Both the position numbers and the translations under genes were made by a program. Positions 8,586-16,995 of a stretch of DNA of 43,505 nt are shown one piece after another. The stretch is from the NCBI GenBank assembly GCA_905235995.1, contig CAJONI010000039.1:1-43505 (forward strand), written 5' to 3'. Numbering within the stretch: position 1 is the stretch's first letter; every line of letters starts with the position of its first letter. A model generated the notes under the pieces. It ran no database searches. It had not been told where the DNA came from and saw only the letters and a list, made by a program, of their open reading frames with translations. The DNA is from an uncultured Bacteroidales bacterium. GTDB taxonomy: Bacteria > Bacteroidota > Bacteroidia > Bacteroidales > UBA932.

Positions 8586-9587
8586 ATGGCATTCAACCTT
8601 CGCAACCGCAGTTTCCTCAAGCTGCTCGATTTTTCACCGAAAGAAATAAGCTATCTCCTCGACCTGGCCGCCGATCTCAAGAAAGCCAAATACTCCGGCA
8701 CTGAGCAGCCCAGGCTCAAGGGCAAGAACATAGCCCTGATCTTCGAAAAGACCTCCACCCGCACCCGCTGCGCCTTCGAGGTAGCGGCCTACGACCAGGG
8801 CGCGCATGTGACCTACCTCGGCCCCAGCGGCAGCCAGATCGGCATCAAGGAGACCATGAAAGATACCGCCCGCGTGCTCGGGCGCATGTACGACGGCATC
8901 GAGTACCGCGGCTTCGCGCAGAAGACCGTCGAGGAACTCGCCGAGTTTTCGGGTGTCCCTGTGTGGAACGGCCTGACCAACGAGTTCCATCCCACGCAGA
9001 TCCTGGCCGACTTCCTCACCATGCGCGAGCACTCCGACAAGCCCCTGAACCAGGTGTCGTATGCTTACCTGGGCGACGCGCGCTTCAACATGGGCAACTC
9101 ACTGCTGGTCGGCGGCGCCAAGATGGGAATGGACGTGCGCATCGTTTCGCCGAAGGCCCTGCAGCCTGCCGCGGAGCTCGTGGCCGAGTGTCGCAGGATT
9201 GCCGGACAGACGGGGGCACGCATCACCATCACCGACGACGTAGACGCCGGAGTGAAGGGCTGCGATTTCATTTACACCGACATCTGGGTATCGATGGGAG
9301 AGCCCGACGAGGTCTGGAAGGAGCGTATCGCGATGCTGATGCCCTACCAGGTGAACGCCAGGCTGATGGAGCGCACCGGCAACCCCAAGTGCAAGTTCAT
9401 GCACTGCCTGCCGTCCTATCACAACCGCGACACCAAGGCAGGTGAAGACGTGTACCAGAAATTCGGTCTCGACGGCATCGAGGTGACGGAAGAGGTTTTC
9501 GAGAGCCCCGCAAGCATCGTCTTCGACGAGGCGGAAAACCGCATGCACACCATCAAGGCGGTGATGGTCGCTACACTCGGCGACTGA
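8586..9587 (+). CDS. argF: Ornithine carbamoyltransferase
   Basis: Interconverts ornithine plus carbamoyl phosphate with citrulline plus phosphate. The 333-residue product has the carbamoyl-phosphate motif STRTR (57-61), the downstream EFHPTQ motif, the ornithine-binding DIWVSMG loop and the catalytic HCLPSYHN. These are markers of true ornithine transcarbamylases, not of the acetyl- or succinyl-ornithine enzymes known from other Bacteroidota. Sequence style is close to E. coli ArgF/ArgI, so direction in vivo is not fixed by sequence; adjacency to arcC favours citrulline breakdown (arcB role). Its 3' end overlaps the convergent polyprenyl synthetase gene by 17 bases. Confidence 0.96.
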   Translation: MAFNLRNRSFLKLLDFSPKEISYLLDLAADLKKAKYSGTEQPRLKGKNIALIFEKTSTRTRCAFEVAAYDQGAHVTYLGPSGSQIGIKETMKDTARVLGRMYDGIEYRGFAQKTVEELAEFSGVPVWNGLTNEFHPTQILADFLTMREHSDKPLNQVSYAYLGDARFNMGNSLLVGGAKMGMDVRIVSPKALQPAAELVAECRRIAGQTGARITITDDVDAGVKGCDFIYTDIWVSMGEPDEVWKERIAMLMPYQVNARLMERTGNPKCKFMHCLPSYHNRDTKAGEDVYQKFGLDGIEVTEEVFESPASIVFDEAENRMHTIKAVMVATLGD

Positions 9588-10548
9588 TGATCTCGTCGGT
9601 GAAGCGGACGAGCTGCTCCGTGCGCCCGGCGGGGAAACCGGCGGCGGCGAGGGCGTCGAGCGCCTTGCCGCGGTAGGAACGGATCTCGGATTCGGCGGCT
9701 TCCTTCACGCCAAGTTCCTCATAGATGGCGCGAACCTCCGCGACTTTCTCCTCTCGGGCGCCGGGGCCCAGCTGAAGCAGCTTGTCAAGCGACTTTCTCT
9801 GCTCCGGGGAGGCACGGCGCATGGTCTCGACCAGCAGCCAGGTCTTCTTGTTTTCGACTATGTCGCCGCCGATTCTCTTGCCGAAGACCTTTTCATCGCC
9901 GAAGGTGTCGAGGTAGTCGTCGGTGATCTGGAAGGCCAGGCCGAGCTCCCAACCGAAGCGGTACAGCGCCTCGCAGGCAGCCGGAGAAGCACCTCCGAGC
10001 AGGCCTCCCATCTTGGCCGGACAGGCGATGAGCGCGGCGGTCTTGAGGCCGATCATGCCGAGATAGTCGTCCATCGTCACCAAGGCCATCTTCTCGAAAT
10101 CCATGTCATACTGCTGCCCCTCGCAGATGCGGATGGCCGTTTCGGTGAAAAGATTCAGCACTTCGGGAAGCTTGTCGGCGGGCGCATGGGAAAGGTAGCG
10201 GTAAGCCAGGAGCATCATCGCGTCGCCGGAGAGGATGGCCGTGTTCTCGTCCCATTTCCTGTAGACGGTGGGGTGGCCGCGACGGGTGTCGGAGCGGTCC
10301 ATGATGTCGTCGTGCATGAGGGTGAACTCATGGTAAAGCTCCAGTGCCATTGCCGGATAGAGGACCGAGGCGTCGAGGGTCTCTCCCGTCAGGTTCCAGG
10401 CCAGCAGGCAGAGTTTCGGACGGATACGCTTGCCGCCGATTGACATCATGTAGCCGATCGGCTCGTACAGGCCCGGGGGTTCGTTCCCTGCCACTTCCAG
10501 GCGGCTTGCCTTTTCCAGTATTCGGTCGATTTCTTCGAGAGTGTACAT
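9571..10548 (-). CDS. Polyprenyl synthetase family protein (E-type prenyl diphosphate synthase)
   Basis: Condenses isopentenyl diphosphate with allylic diphosphates to make farnesyl, geranylgeranyl or longer chains for quinone and undecaprenyl precursors. The 325-residue product carries GGKRIRP (38-44), the first aspartate-rich motif DDIMD (80-84) and the second DDYLD (about residue 214). Chain length cannot be predicted safely; such proteins in Bacteroidota are usually annotated as short-chain (FPP/GGPP) synthases. The frame is open to 11034, but the ATG at 10548 is chosen because a -7 box lies 20 bases upstream and homologues begin with this MYTLEE-type sequence. The 3' end overlaps argF. 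Confidence 0.92.
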   Translation of the reverse strand: MYTLEEIDRILEKASRLEVAGNEPPGLYEPIGYMMSIGGKRIRPKLCLLAWNLTGETLDASVLYPAMALELYHEFTLMHDDIMDRSDTRRGHPTVYRKWDENTAILSGDAMMLLAYRYLSHAPADKLPEVLNLFTETAIRICEGQQYDMDFEKMALVTMDDYLGMIGLKTAALIACPAKMGGLLGGASPAACEALYRFGWELGLAFQITDDYLDTFGDEKVFGKRIGGDIVENKKTWLLVETMRRASPEQRKSLDKLLQLGPGAREEKVAEVRAIYEELGVKEAAESEIRSYRGKALDALAAAGFPAGRTEQLVRFTDEIISRRV

Positions 10549-10568
10549 GGATTCATCAATTAGTCTTA

Positions 10569-10576
10569 CAAATATA
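10569..10576 (-). promoter_or_regulatory. -7 box of the polyprenyl synthetase promoter
   Basis: Reads TATATTTG on the minus strand, an exact TAnnTTTG match, 20 bases before the chosen ATG at 10548. It supports that start over the longer open frame. Confidence 0.6.
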
Positions 10577-10587
10577 AGAATTATCGA

Positions 10588-10614
10588 CGTCATGCCCGAC
10601 TTGTTCGGGCATCT
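10588..10614 (+). repeat. 27-nt palindromic repeat, copy C (intergenic)
   Basis: Runs CGTCAT, stem GCCCGA, loop CTTGT, stem TCGGGC, ATCT, with an 8-bp stem when the flanking AT pairs are included. It lies between two divergent promoters and ends six bases before the rsgA -7 box, so it occupies the upstream promoter region of rsgA. Same framework and length as copies A and B inside the MG2-like gene. Confidence 0.75.
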
Positions 10615-10619
10615 TTTAT

Positions 10620-10627
10620 TATCTTTG
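10620..10627 (+). promoter_or_regulatory. -7 box of the rsgA-MATE promoter
   Basis: Reads TATCTTTG, an exact TAnnTTTG match, five bases before the rsgA ATG. The same 13-base string TTATTATCTTTGC precedes sufB. A leaderless or near-leaderless mRNA is predicted. Confidence 0.65.
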
Positions 10628-10632
10628 CATCT

Positions 10633-11550
10633 ATGGAAAACGGAATCGCGACGGTCGTCAAGCACACGGGGAGCCATTATCTGCTCTCCCCTCTGCCGGC
10701 ATGGGACCCCTTCCCCGCGGTCATACGCGGGAAGCTCCGCCTGACGGGTGCGAAGACCACCAATCCCGTGGCAGTGGGCGACCGCGTGGCCTATGAGGAC
10801 GGCACCATCACCAAGGTCCTGCCGCGCCGCAACTATCTCATCCGCCGCTCCACCAATCTCTCCCGCGAGAGCCACATCATCGCCGCCAACCTCGACAGGG
10901 TGTTCCTGATGGTGACGCTCATCCTGCCCGAGACCAAGCTGGCCTTCGCAGACCGCTTCCTCGTAAGCTGCGAGGCCTATGGCATCCACCCCGTGATCCT
11001 GATAAACAAGTGCGACCTCTACACCGAGCCTCAACTTCAGGAGGCCCTGGCCGGTTTCAAGGCGCTTTACCGCGACGCAGGCTATGAAGTGCTGGAAATC
11101 TCAGTCCGGACGGGCATGGGGATCCGGCAGGTGCGCGAACTCTGCCGGGAAGGTCTGACGCTCTTCTCGGGCGCCTCGGGCGTGGGCAAGTCTTCGCTCC
11201 TGAAGGCCCTCGACCCGACCCTCGACCCGAAGATCGGAGAGATTTCCCTGAGCCATCTCCAGGGTAAGCACACCACCACCTTCTACGAGATGCATCCCCT
11301 CGCGGGCGGCGGCTTCGTGATCGACACGCCGGGCATACGCGGTTTCGGCCTGGTGGACATCGCGCCAGAGGAACTGAGCACCTATTTCCCGGAGATGCTG
11401 CGGGTGATGGACGACTGCCGCTTCAAGCCCTGCACGCACACGCACGAGCCGGGCTGCGCGGTCAAGGCGGCACTCGATGCGGGCGATATCTCCCCGGAGC
11501 GATACTCCTCGTATCTGGGAATGCTCGAGGAAGAGCACAAATACCGCTAG
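10633..11550 (+). CDS. rsgA: Ribosome small subunit-dependent GTPase A
   Basis: Circularly permuted GTPase that acts late in 30S maturation. The 305-residue product has an N-terminal OB fold (about 1-70), the G4 motif NKCD (125-128) placed before the P-loop GASGVGKSS (180-188), the G3 motif DTPG (231-234) and a C-terminal zinc site with Cys262, Cys267, His269 and Cys275. This order is the permuted arrangement diagnostic of RsgA. A MATE exporter gene begins at the very next base after the stop codon, so the two are co-transcribed. A palindromic repeat lies directly upstream of the promoter. Confidence 0.97.
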   Translation: MENGIATVVKHTGSHYLLSPLPAWDPFPAVIRGKLRLTGAKTTNPVAVGDRVAYEDGTITKVLPRRNYLIRRSTNLSRESHIIAANLDRVFLMVTLILPETKLAFADRFLVSCEAYGIHPVILINKCDLYTEPQLQEALAGFKALYRDAGYEVLEISVRTGMGIRQVRELCREGLTLFSGASGVGKSSLLKALDPTLDPKIGEISLSHLQGKHTTTFYEMHPLAGGGFVIDTPGIRGFGLVDIAPEELSTYFPEMLRVMDDCRFKPCTHTHEPGCAVKAALDAGDISPERYSSYLGMLEEEHKYR

Positions 11551-12864
11551 ATGGATCTCAGGTCTCCCATAAGCCGCGAAGTGGTGCGGCTCGCCGTCCC
11601 GAGCATACTTGCGAACATCACGGTGCCACTGGTAGGCATCGTCAACACCGCCATCGCCGGGCATCTGGGCGACGCCGTGCTGATAGGCGGCATCGCCATA
11701 GGCACGATGCTCTTCGACCTGCTCTACTGGAACTTCGGCTTCCTGCGCGTGGGCACAGGCGGCATCACCGCCCAGGCCTACGGCCGCAACGACATGAAGG
11801 CCTCCATCGAGACCTTCTCCCAGGGCCTGGCCACGGCGCTGGCGGCGTCGGTACTGATCCTCCTCATCCAGTGGCTCTTCGCCGAGGCCATGCTGCTGCT
11901 GGTCGACGCCTCTCCCCAGGTTGAGGCAGTGGCCCGGCAGTACTACTTCATCCGCATCTGGGCCGCTCCCGCCACGCTTTCTCTCTTCGTGTTCAAGGGC
12001 TGGTTCATAGGCATGCAGAACACTGTCTATCCCATGATAGTGGATCTGTGGGTCAATATAGTCAACATGCTGGCCGGATGGCTGCTGGCATTTCATACTC
12101 CGCTGGGAGTCAACGGTATCGCCGTCGGCGTGCTTATCGCCCAGTGGTCGGGCGCCGTCCTTGCGCTGGGGCTCATGCGGCACCGCTACCGCGATCTCCT
12201 GGGCCAGGCGAGGGTGCTGCAGAGCGTGCGCTGGCGCCATTTCAAGAAGTTTTTCTCAATCAACAGCAAGCTTTTCATACGCTCGATGCTGATGCTGGTC
12301 GTGTATGAGGGCTTCACGATCTTCGCGGCCCGCTTCGGCGATGTGGAACTGGCCGTGAGCTCGGTGATGATGCATCTGCTGCTCTTCTTCTCCTACTTCG
12401 TGGACGGCTTCGCCTATGCCGGAGAGGCGCTCACGGGCCGCTTCATCGGCGAGCGGAATCCCGACGGGCTGAAAGAGACGATACACTGCGTCTTTGCCTG
12501 GGGCGCGGTGATAGGCGTGCTCTCGACCATAGCCTACGGGGTCTTCCCCCGCGCCATCATAGGGCTGATAACCAACGATCCGCAGGTGCTCGCGGCAAGC
12601 GAACCCTACCTGTTCTGGCTGCTGCTCATGCCGCTCATAAGCTGCGTAGCCTTCATCTGGGACGGCATCTTCACAGGGGCTACGGCCGTCAGGGAACTGA
12701 TGGTATGCATGGTATGGTCGGCCGGAGGATTCGTCGCGTCGTTTTTCCTGTTCGAAGGGCACTTCGGTCCCCAGGCTCTCTACATAGCCTATTTCGTCCA
12801 CCTTCTCATAAGGTCGGTATATCTGACAGTTGCGTCGAAAAAGATTCGGATTGTTGAAGAATAA
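11551..12864 (+). CDS. MATE family efflux transporter (DinF-like)
   Basis: Inner-membrane antiporter of the multidrug and toxic compound extrusion family. The 437-residue product has about twelve hydrophobic segments and begins with the typical VVRLAVPSILANITVPLVG segment, followed by GIVNTAIAGHLG, as in DinF-like members. The start codon immediately follows the rsgA TAG stop with no gap, so it relies on the rsgA promoter and probably on translational coupling. Substrates are unknown. Next gene rocD has its own possible promoter after the stop. Confidence 0.92.
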   Translation: MDLRSPISREVVRLAVPSILANITVPLVGIVNTAIAGHLGDAVLIGGIAIGTMLFDLLYWNFGFLRVGTGGITAQAYGRNDMKASIETFSQGLATALAASVLILLIQWLFAEAMLLLVDASPQVEAVARQYYFIRIWAAPATLSLFVFKGWFIGMQNTVYPMIVDLWVNIVNMLAGWLLAFHTPLGVNGIAVGVLIAQWSGAVLALGLMRHRYRDLLGQARVLQSVRWRHFKKFFSINSKLFIRSMLMLVVYEGFTIFAARFGDVELAVSSVMMHLLLFFSYFVDGFAYAGEALTGRFIGERNPDGLKETIHCVFAWGAVIGVLSTIAYGVFPRAIIGLITNDPQVLAASEPYLFWLLLMPLISCVAFIWDGIFTGATAVRELMVCMVWSAGGFVASFFLFEGHFGPQALYIAYFVHLLIRSVYLTVASKKIRIVEE

Positions 12865-12868
12865 TTAG

Positions 12869-12876
12869 CATATTTG
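12869..12876 (+). promoter_or_regulatory. Possible -7 box of the rocD promoter
   Basis: Reads CATATTTG, seven of eight matches to TAnnTTTG, 33 bases before the rocD ATG and directly after the MATE stop codon. Weaker than the other boxes. Confidence 0.35.
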
Positions 12877-12909
12877 CAGAAAAGATAACAATTTAAAACC
12901 CCATACCCC

Positions 12910-14136
12910 ATGACCATCACCCCCAACGCCCAGAAATACATCGACCAGGAAGACCGCTACGGCGCCCACAACTACCATCCGCTGCCGGTTGTCCTCTCGC
13001 GAGGCAAAGGTCCGTTCGTATGGGATGTCGACGGCAAGCGCTACTTCGACTTCCTCTCGGCCTACTCGGCCGTGAACCAGGGACACTGCCACCCGAAGAT
13101 CGTGAAGGCCCTCACCGACCAGGCGCAGGAACTCTGCCTCACCTCGCGCGCATTCTACAACGACTGCCTCGGCCCCTATGAGGAATTCGCCACGAAGTTC
13201 TTCGGCTACGACAAGCTCCTTCCGATGAACTCCGGCGCCGAAGCCGTCGAGACCGCGCTGAAGCTGGCCCGCCGCTGGGGCTACAGAGTGAAGGGCATCC
13301 CGGAGAACGAGGCGCTGATCATCGTCTGCGAAGGCAACTTCCACGGCCGCACCATCACCATCGTCACCCTGTCGAACGACCCTGAGAGCTACGGACAGTA
13401 CGGTCCTTTCACTCCGGGATTCGTAAGGATTCCCTACGACGACACCGAAGCCCTGCGCAAGGTGCTGGAAGAGAAGGGCGACAAGGTCTGCGCAATGGTG
13501 GTCGAGCCCATCCAGGGCGAAGCCGGGGTCTATGTGCCCCACGACGGCTACATCAAGGAATGCTACGATCTCTGCCACGCGCACAACGTGCTCTTCGTGG
13601 CCGACGAGGTTCAGACCGGCATAGGCCGCACAGGTCGTCTGTTCGCCTGCGACCACGAGGGCGTGCGTCCCGACATGATTACCATAGGCAAGGCCCTCTC
13701 GGGCGGCGTGCTGCCCGTCTCGGCAGTGCTTGCCGACGACGAGATCATGCTCACCATCGGTCCGGGTGAGCACGGTTCGACATTCGGCGGCTTCCCCCTC
13801 GCGGCCAAGGTGGCCGTCGCGGCGCTGGAAGTGATCCGCGACGAGAAACTTACGGAAAAGGCCGAGCGCCTCGGAAAAATCTTCCGCGAGGAGATAGGCA
13901 GGATCAGGTCGCCTTTTTTCAAGTCCGTACGTGGCAAGGGCCTGCTCAACGCCGTAATCACCGAGCCCCAGAACGGTATCGAGGCCTGGGACATCTGCCT
14001 GAAAATGGCGGAACGCGGCCTGCTTGCCAAGCCTACGCACCGCCACATCATCCGTTTCGCCCCGCCGCTTGTCATCTCTGAAGAGCAGCTCCGCGAGGCG
14101 ATCGCGATCATCAAGGACGTTTTCGAAACTATTTAG
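12910..14136 (+). CDS. rocD: Ornithine--oxo-acid aminotransferase
   Basis: PLP enzyme (class III aminotransferase) that moves the delta-amino group of ornithine to 2-oxoglutarate, giving glutamate semialdehyde and glutamate. The 408-residue product has the substrate-binding N-terminus with YGAHNYHPLPVVL, the VADEVQTGIGRTGR segment holding the PLP-ring aspartate, and the Schiff-base lysine in TIGKALSGG (Lys261). With arcC and argF nearby it gives a route from citrulline through ornithine to glutamate. The 3' end overlaps the convergent protease gene by eight bases. Confidence 0.96.
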   Translation: MTITPNAQKYIDQEDRYGAHNYHPLPVVLSRGKGPFVWDVDGKRYFDFLSAYSAVNQGHCHPKIVKALTDQAQELCLTSRAFYNDCLGPYEEFATKFFGYDKLLPMNSGAEAVETALKLARRWGYRVKGIPENEALIIVCEGNFHGRTITIVTLSNDPESYGQYGPFTPGFVRIPYDDTEALRKVLEEKGDKVCAMVVEPIQGEAGVYVPHDGYIKECYDLCHAHNVLFVADEVQTGIGRTGRLFACDHEGVRPDMITIGKALSGGVLPVSAVLADDEIMLTIGPGEHGSTFGGFPLAAKVAVAALEVIRDEKLTEKAERLGKIFREEIGRIRSPFFKSVRGKGLLNAVITEPQNGIEAWDICLKMAERGLLAKPTHRHIIRFAPPLVISEEQLREAIAIIKDVFETI

Positions 14137-15703
14137 TCCACTTGTCGACGGCCTCGCGCAACTGTTCGTCGTAGCGCAGGGCCACCGGGACGCTGGCCCG
14201 GTTGAAATAGAAGCAAGTCACGATTTCCTGCTCCACCAGGGGCAGGATTTCGTCTTTCTTGGCCCTGAGGACAGTCTCCTTGTCCATGTTGACCTTCTGG
14301 CGCAGCGCCTCCAGCTCATCCTTGTAGTTGTCGGTGAGGCCCTCCGATTCGGCGGCCTTCACGAGCTGGTCGAACGCCGTCTGCGCTGCTGTTCGGGCGT
14401 CGAAGTCCTGCGCTGCCGCGTAGGCCACGAAGTCCTCGTATTCCGCGTCGGTGAGATGGAAGTCGCGGTCGATCCTGTCGTGCTTCAGGAAATACTCTAT
14501 GCCGTAGGAACCTATGATGTCGTAGTAGATGAGCGAAACCGTTGGACGGCTGAAGGTATGGCCCGGCACCTCTATGTCGGGGGCTATGCCGCCGTTGGAG
14601 TCGCGGTCGAGCGAGCCGTCTTTGTGGCGGTTGCTGTAGTCGATGGCCTGCACGCAACGTCCGCTGGGGGTGTAGTACTTGCCCGTAGTGAGCTTCATCT
14701 GGCTGTTGTAAGGCACTGCGCGGATGGACTGGATCAGGCCTTTGCCGAAGGTGCGGGTGCCGGCGAGAGTGGCGCGGCCCAGGTCCTGGAGGGCGCCTGC
14801 CGTAATCTCGGAAGCGGACGCGGAATTGCCGTTGACCATCAGCAGCAGCGGCATCACGGTGTCGATCGGGGCCTCGGTGGTGCGGTATTCGCGGTTCATC
14901 TCAGCCACGCGGCCCTTCGACGAGACGACCAGAGTACCCTTGGGCACGAAGAGCGACACGATGTTGATGGCTTCGTCCATCACGCCGCCGCCGTTGTCGC
15001 GCAGGTCGATCACCAGCCTCTTCGCTCCGGCTTCCCTGAGCCGCAGCACCTCCTGGCGGAACTCCTCTCCCATCCTGGCCGTGAAGCCCGAAAGCTGGAT
15101 GTAGCCTATGCTGTCGCGGTACATGCCTGCATAGACGATGTCCGACACATGGATGCGCTCGCGAACCACCGTGAGGTCGACAGTGTCCCTGGTGCGGCCC
15201 TTGACCACCTTGAAATTCACTTCTGTCTCGGGCTGGCCCTTCATGCGGCCGGAACTCTGCTCCGAGGTCTCGTCGTACACGGGGAGTCCGTCGATCTCCA
15301 GGATCACGTCGCCGGGTTCCAGGCCGTATTTCGCGGCGGGGGAGCCCTCGTAGGGTTCGATGATCTTCACCCCTTCACCGGGGGCCTTGCGGATGAGCGC
15401 GCCCACGCCGCCGTAGTGGCCGGTGGTCATGAGCTCGAAATCTTCTCCCTCTTCCTCGGAGATGTATACGGTATAGGGGTCGAGCGTGGCGAGCATGGCA
15501 CGCGTACCTGCCACCAGCATCTTTTCAAAGTCGACGGTGTCGACGTACGACTTGGCTATCTCCTTCAGCACGGCGTACTCTATCTCGAGGCCGCGCCCCA
15601 GCTTGAAATCCTGGCTCTGCGCCCGCAGCGGGGCCGGCGCGAGGGCCAGCAGCAGCCCGAAGGCCGCTACAATCTGCATCTTTCTTTTCATCTGCTTGAT
15701 CAT
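14129..15703 (-). CDS. S41 family carboxy-terminal processing peptidase
   Basis: Periplasmic serine protease of the Ctp/Tsp family, which trims or degrades proteins from their C-termini. The 524-residue product has a signal peptide (about 1-28), a PDZ domain (about 95-185, with GGVGALIRK and GLEPGDVILEIDG) and an S41 catalytic domain. The serine is in NGNSASASEI (Ser296 by spacing) and the lysine is in TFGKG (Lys321), the 25-residue spacing seen in Tsp. A C-terminal tail of about 120 residues follows the catalytic domain. Start at 15703 (MIKQMKRK); the internal MKRK four codons on is equally plausible. Confidence 0.94.
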   Translation of the reverse strand: MIKQMKRKMQIVAAFGLLLALAPAPLRAQSQDFKLGRGLEIEYAVLKEIAKSYVDTVDFEKMLVAGTRAMLATLDPYTVYISEEEGEDFELMTTGHYGGVGALIRKAPGEGVKIIEPYEGSPAAKYGLEPGDVILEIDGLPVYDETSEQSSGRMKGQPETEVNFKVVKGRTRDTVDLTVVRERIHVSDIVYAGMYRDSIGYIQLSGFTARMGEEFRQEVLRLREAGAKRLVIDLRDNGGGVMDEAINIVSLFVPKGTLVVSSKGRVAEMNREYRTTEAPIDTVMPLLLMVNGNSASASEITAGALQDLGRATLAGTRTFGKGLIQSIRAVPYNSQMKLTTGKYYTPSGRCVQAIDYSNRHKDGSLDRDSNGGIAPDIEVPGHTFSRPTVSLIYYDIIGSYGIEYFLKHDRIDRDFHLTDAEYEDFVAYAAAQDFDARTAAQTAFDQLVKAAESEGLTDNYKDELEALRQKVNMDKETVLRAKKDEILPLVEQEIVTCFYFNRASVPVALRYDEQLREAVDKWTK

Positions 15704-15713
15704 ATATGACGTG

Positions 15714-15721
15714 CAAAAATA
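15714..15721 (-). promoter_or_regulatory. -7 box of the S41 peptidase promoter
   Basis: Reads TATTTTTG on the minus strand, an exact TAnnTTTG match, ten bases before the start at 15703. It is separated from the opposing rdgB -7 box by only 13 bases. Confidence 0.6.
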
Positions 15722-15734
15722 GTGTTTTTATGCG

Positions 15735-15742
15735 TAACTTTG
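15735..15742 (+). promoter_or_regulatory. -7 box of the rdgB-recO promoter
   Basis: Reads TAACTTTG, an exact TAnnTTTG match, 21 bases before the rdgB ATG at 15764. Its -33 region must overlap the -7 box of the divergent protease promoter. Confidence 0.6.
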
Positions 15743-15763
15743 TCGTTTCAAGACATTCCTCCC

Positions 15764-16354
15764 ATGGACATTCTCTTCGCATCCAACAATCCCCACAAGC
15801 TTGAAGAGGCCCAGGCCATCCTCGGGCCTTCATTCCACGTGGTCTCGCCCGCCTCGAAGGGCCTGCCGGGCGACCTGCCCGAGACCCACGACACCCTCCG
15901 CGGCAACTCCGTGGAAAAGGCCGGCGCCGTGTGGAACTTCTTCCAGCAGGACTGCTTCGCCGACGACACGGGGCTGGAGATCGATGCGCTGGGCGGCGCT
16001 CCTGGTGTCCACACGGCCCGCTATGCCGGGGAAGACAAAGACCCTGCCGCGAACCGCCGCAAGGTGCTCCGCGAGCTGGAGGGCCTTCCCTTTGAGGCCC
16101 GCAGCGCGAGGTTCCGCTGCGTGGTGGCGCTCGTCGAAGGCGGCGAACTCACTGTGTTTGAAGGAACTTGCGAGGGACATATCGCCCTTGCCGAGAGCGA
16201 GGGAGTCCAGGGTTTCGGCTACGATTCAATTTTTGTTCCAGAAGGTCTCGACGTCACCCTCGCCGAGATATCAATCGAAGAAAAGAACGCCCTTTCCCAC
16301 CGCGGGAAGGCCATGCGGCAACTGCAATGCCATCTCCAGGGAAATCGAGGATAG
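15764..16354 (+). CDS. rdgB: RdgB/HAM1 family XTP/dITP diphosphatase
   Basis: Hydrolyses non-canonical purine triphosphates (dITP, XTP) to monophosphates, keeping them out of DNA and RNA. The 196-residue product starts MDILFASNNPHKLEEA, with the SNNxHK nucleotide-binding motif, then FADDTGLEIDALGG, GFGYDSIF and SHRGKA, all family signatures. The frame is open upstream to 15722, but that part contains the promoter, so the ATG at 15764 is used. The 3' end overlaps recO by 28 bases, so the two repair-related genes are coupled. Confidence 0.96.
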   Translation: MDILFASNNPHKLEEAQAILGPSFHVVSPASKGLPGDLPETHDTLRGNSVEKAGAVWNFFQQDCFADDTGLEIDALGGAPGVHTARYAGEDKDPAANRRKVLRELEGLPFEARSARFRCVVALVEGGELTVFEGTCEGHIALAESEGVQGFGYDSIFVPEGLDVTLAEISIEEKNALSHRGKAMRQLQCHLQGNRG

Positions 16355-16992
16355 TGGTGCTCCACCTCACCAAGTTCTCCGACCACGGCCTGGTGCTCCA
16401 TACCGTAGATTCGGAGGCGGGCCGCCGAAGCTTCCTCCTGCGGGGGATCAAGCATGGCAATGCCGTGGCGGTGTTCCACCCGCTGGGCCTGCTCGACGTC
16501 GTGAGCGCCGAAAGCCCGAAAAGTACGCTGGCCTACCTGCGCGAATGGGAGCCGGCCGCAGCCCTGCACTCAGTAAGAAGCGACAGGGTGAAATCGTCCA
16601 TAGCGCTGTTTCTCAGCGAAGTGCTTTATCGCAGCCTAACCTCGGAACTGGCCGACCCGGGGCTTTTCAGCTGGATTTGCGCCGCAGTGGAGACGCTCGA
16701 GGGGGCGGAAGGGAGCGTGGCCAACTATCCGCTCTGGTTCCTCGTGTGCTATGCCGTGAAACTGGGCTTCATGCCCGGCGAACCCATCGAACCTTCCGGA
16801 ATCTTCGACGAAAGGGATGAAGCGCTGCTCAGGCAGCTGCTGAAGGCATCGTTCCCGGAGGCCATGGCCATCCCGCTCTCCTCCTCCCGGCGCCTGAGCC
16901 TTTCCCGCAAACTCCTGCAATACCTTTCCTGGCACCTGGGCGCCAACATCGACGCACGCAGCCTCGACGTCCTCCACGCCGTGCTGGCCTAA
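16327..16992 (+). CDS. recO: DNA repair protein RecO
   Basis: RecO works with RecR to load RecA on SSB-coated single-stranded DNA at gaps. The 221-residue product begins MPSPGKSRIVVLHLTKFSDHG and continues with the OB-fold segment SFLLRGIKHG, then an all-helical C-terminal part, in the style of Bacteroidota RecO, which lacks the full cysteine zinc site. Start at 16327 overlaps rdgB by 28 bases; GTG codons at 16354 and 16357 are possible but would remove the first strand. The stop lies three bases from the end of the convergent ispE. Confidence 0.85.
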   Translation: MPSPGKSRIVVLHLTKFSDHGLVLHTVDSEAGRRSFLLRGIKHGNAVAVFHPLGLLDVVSAESPKSTLAYLREWEPAAALHSVRSDRVKSSIALFLSEVLYRSLTSELADPGLFSWICAAVETLEGAEGSVANYPLWFLVCYAVKLGFMPGEPIEPSGIFDERDEALLRQLLKASFPEAMAIPLSSSRRLSLSRKLLQYLSWHLGANIDARSLDVLHAVLA

Positions 16993-16995
16993 TAA

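Noticed and set aside
10549-11034. N-terminal extension of the polyprenyl synthetase
   Set aside because: It runs antisense through rsgA, the palindromic repeat and the promoter; family alignment starts at MYTLEE.
14024-15709. A 561-codon plus-strand frame opposite the S41 peptidase
   Set aside because: Antisense shadow; the minus strand carries a complete catalytic domain with signal peptide.
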